Position numbers and translations under genes: made by a program. The notes under the pieces are model-generated. The model was not told where the DNA came from. It did no database searches and saw only the letters and a list, made by a program, of their open reading frames with translations. Below, piece by piece: positions 27,452 to 28,208 of a stretch of 28,208 bases of DNA (the first letter of the stretch is position 1; each line of letters begins with the position of its first letter). The DNA lies in the NCBI GenBank assembly GCA_051883735.1, contig JBJEUH010000070.1:1-28208 (forward strand). The letters run 5' to 3'. This DNA comes from Ventricola sp051883735 (GTDB lineage Bacteria; Bacillota; Clostridia; Christensenellales; Aristaeellaceae).

Positions 27452-28208
27452 ATGGACAATACGATTCCCAACCTGATTCTCCCGGGCGAAGAGCCGGAGA
27501 AGGCCCCCGTTCAGGAGACTGCCGCCCCGGTCGCCCCGGCCGCACCGGTCGCACCGGCCGCACCGGTCGCACCGGTCGCACCGGCTGCCGCTCAGACCGC
27601 CGCCGCTGTGCAGACGGCGCCTGCCGCCGCCCAGCCCAAGGCCGAGGAAAAGGCGGCGGAGCCCGTCTCCGAGGAAGAGGACGCGCTGAACTTCAACAAT
27701 CTCTCCGAGCAGGAGAAGGCCGCGGTGCTCGCCTTTGTCGAGCGCATCGACATCAGCAACAGCGAAACCGTGCTCAAGTACGGCAACGCGGCACAGATGA
27801 AGATTTCCCAGTTCTCCGACAAGATTCTGGAGGACGTGAAGACCAAGGACACCGGCGCGATCTCGGACATGCTGACCAATCTGGTCGCGGAGCTCAAGGG
27901 CTTTGACGTGGACGAGGGCAAGAAGGGCGGCTTCTTCGGCCTGTTCAAGAAGGCCGGCAACAACGTCGTCCAGCTCAAGGCCAAGTACGACAAGGTCGAG
28001 GAGAACGTGATGGAGATCGTCTCCGCTCTGCAGACCCACCAGAAGCAGCTGATTTCCGACGCGACGATGCTCGACGAGCTCTACAAGCAGAATGAGCAGT
28101 ACTATCACGAGCTGACGCTCTACATCATCGCCGGCGAGCTCAAGCTCAAGCGTCTGCGCGAGGAGGAGCTGCCGCCGCTGCTGGCCAAGGCGCAGGAGAC
28201 CGCCGATC
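27452..28208 (+). CDS. TelA-family (toxic anion resistance) protein, full type; 3' end beyond the window
   Basis: The first 252 codons are present and no stop is reached. The ATG follows AAGGAG (27438-27443). Residues 1-75 are a disordered Ala/Pro/Val linker with repeated APVAP units and an acidic patch. The TelA core begins near residue 85: VLAFVERIDISNSETVLKYG, AAQMKISQFSDKILEDVKTK, LTNLVAELKGFDVDEG, then the Lys/Phe loop GGFFGLFKKAGN, LKAKYDKVEENVMEIVSAL, and HELTLYIIAGELKLKRLREE. This matches full-size TelA closely, unlike the shorter paralogue at 18195-19142. No XpaC gene precedes it, although one could follow outside the window. Confidence 0.93.
   Translation, partial: MDNTIPNLILPGEEPEKAPVQETAAPVAPAAPVAPAAPVAPVAPAAAQTAAAVQTAPAAAQPKAEEKAAEPVSEEEDALNFNNLSEQEKAAVLAFVERIDISNSETVLKYGNAAQMKISQFSDKILEDVKTKDTGAISDMLTNLVAELKGFDVDEGKKGGFFGLFKKAGNNVVQLKAKYDKVEENVMEIVSALQTHQKQLISDATMLDELYKQNEQYYHELTLYIIAGELKLKRLREEELPPLLAKAQETAD

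Overview
The window is GC-rich DNA with SigA-type promoters (TTGACA/TATAAT with 17-bp spacers), GGAGG ribosome sites, occasional TTG/GTG starts, an AddA-type recombination nuclease, a Lrp-aminotransferase pair like Bacillus alaR-alaT, a preQ1-I riboswitch on queT, and XpaC/TelA and VanW proteins. This points to a high-GC member of the Clostridia (Bacillota); a gut Christensenellales- or Oscillospirales-like organism is my guess only. A 100-N block at 24241-24340 shows it is a draft scaffold. Most genes are on the minus strand.

Layout. 1-5490: mgtE (Mg2+ channel) with a long leader, then addA, both minus. 5500-7960: a small conserved protein and a CstA-type peptide/pyruvate permease in one operon, closed by a strong terminator. 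8040-10170: a secreted prolyl isomerase that combines a SurA/parvulin half with a cyclophilin half. 10206-13015: an alaT-like aminotransferase overlapping an alaR-like Lrp regulator, and a LysR regulator. 13030-14424 (plus strand): a preQ1-I riboswitch with terminator controlling queT, then an RpiB/LacAB-type isomerase whose promoter carries a perfect 24-bp palindrome at the transcription start. 14425-14644: two copies of a structured repeat and a bidirectional terminator.

14707-20640 is an envelope-related block. A group IV (ECF-like) sigma factor is translationally coupled to a membrane anti-sigma-like protein that has no visible zinc finger. Upstream lies a five-gene operon: secreted FxLYD-like protein, XpaC-like, TelA-like, LemA-like and a TPM-domain lipoprotein with a Gly-rich tail. 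20684-23355 holds a VanW-family wall protein plus a small secreted protein. A second, full-type TelA starts at 27452 and runs off the right edge.

23472-23660 is a tRNA-Leu(GAG) gene with consensus promoter and terminator. Directly after it is an isolated cassette of three phage tail-fibre-like genes (24007-26081) with no other phage genes around it; the assembly gap sits in its glycine-rich repeat. An EamA transporter (26400-27263) diverges from the second telA.

Throughout the intergenic spaces a family of small hairpin repeats recurs, sharing a CTTCGCTT(C/T)GCGC tail (72-140, 5507-5545, 16335-16470, 26144-26182). The items most worth following up are the parvulin-cyclophilin fusion, the coupled sigma/anti-sigma and XpaC-TelA-LemA-TPM block, the palindrome upstream of the isomerase, the mgtE leader, the hairpin repeats and the orphan tail-fibre cassette. 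I did not find a clear, wholly new defence or mobile system.
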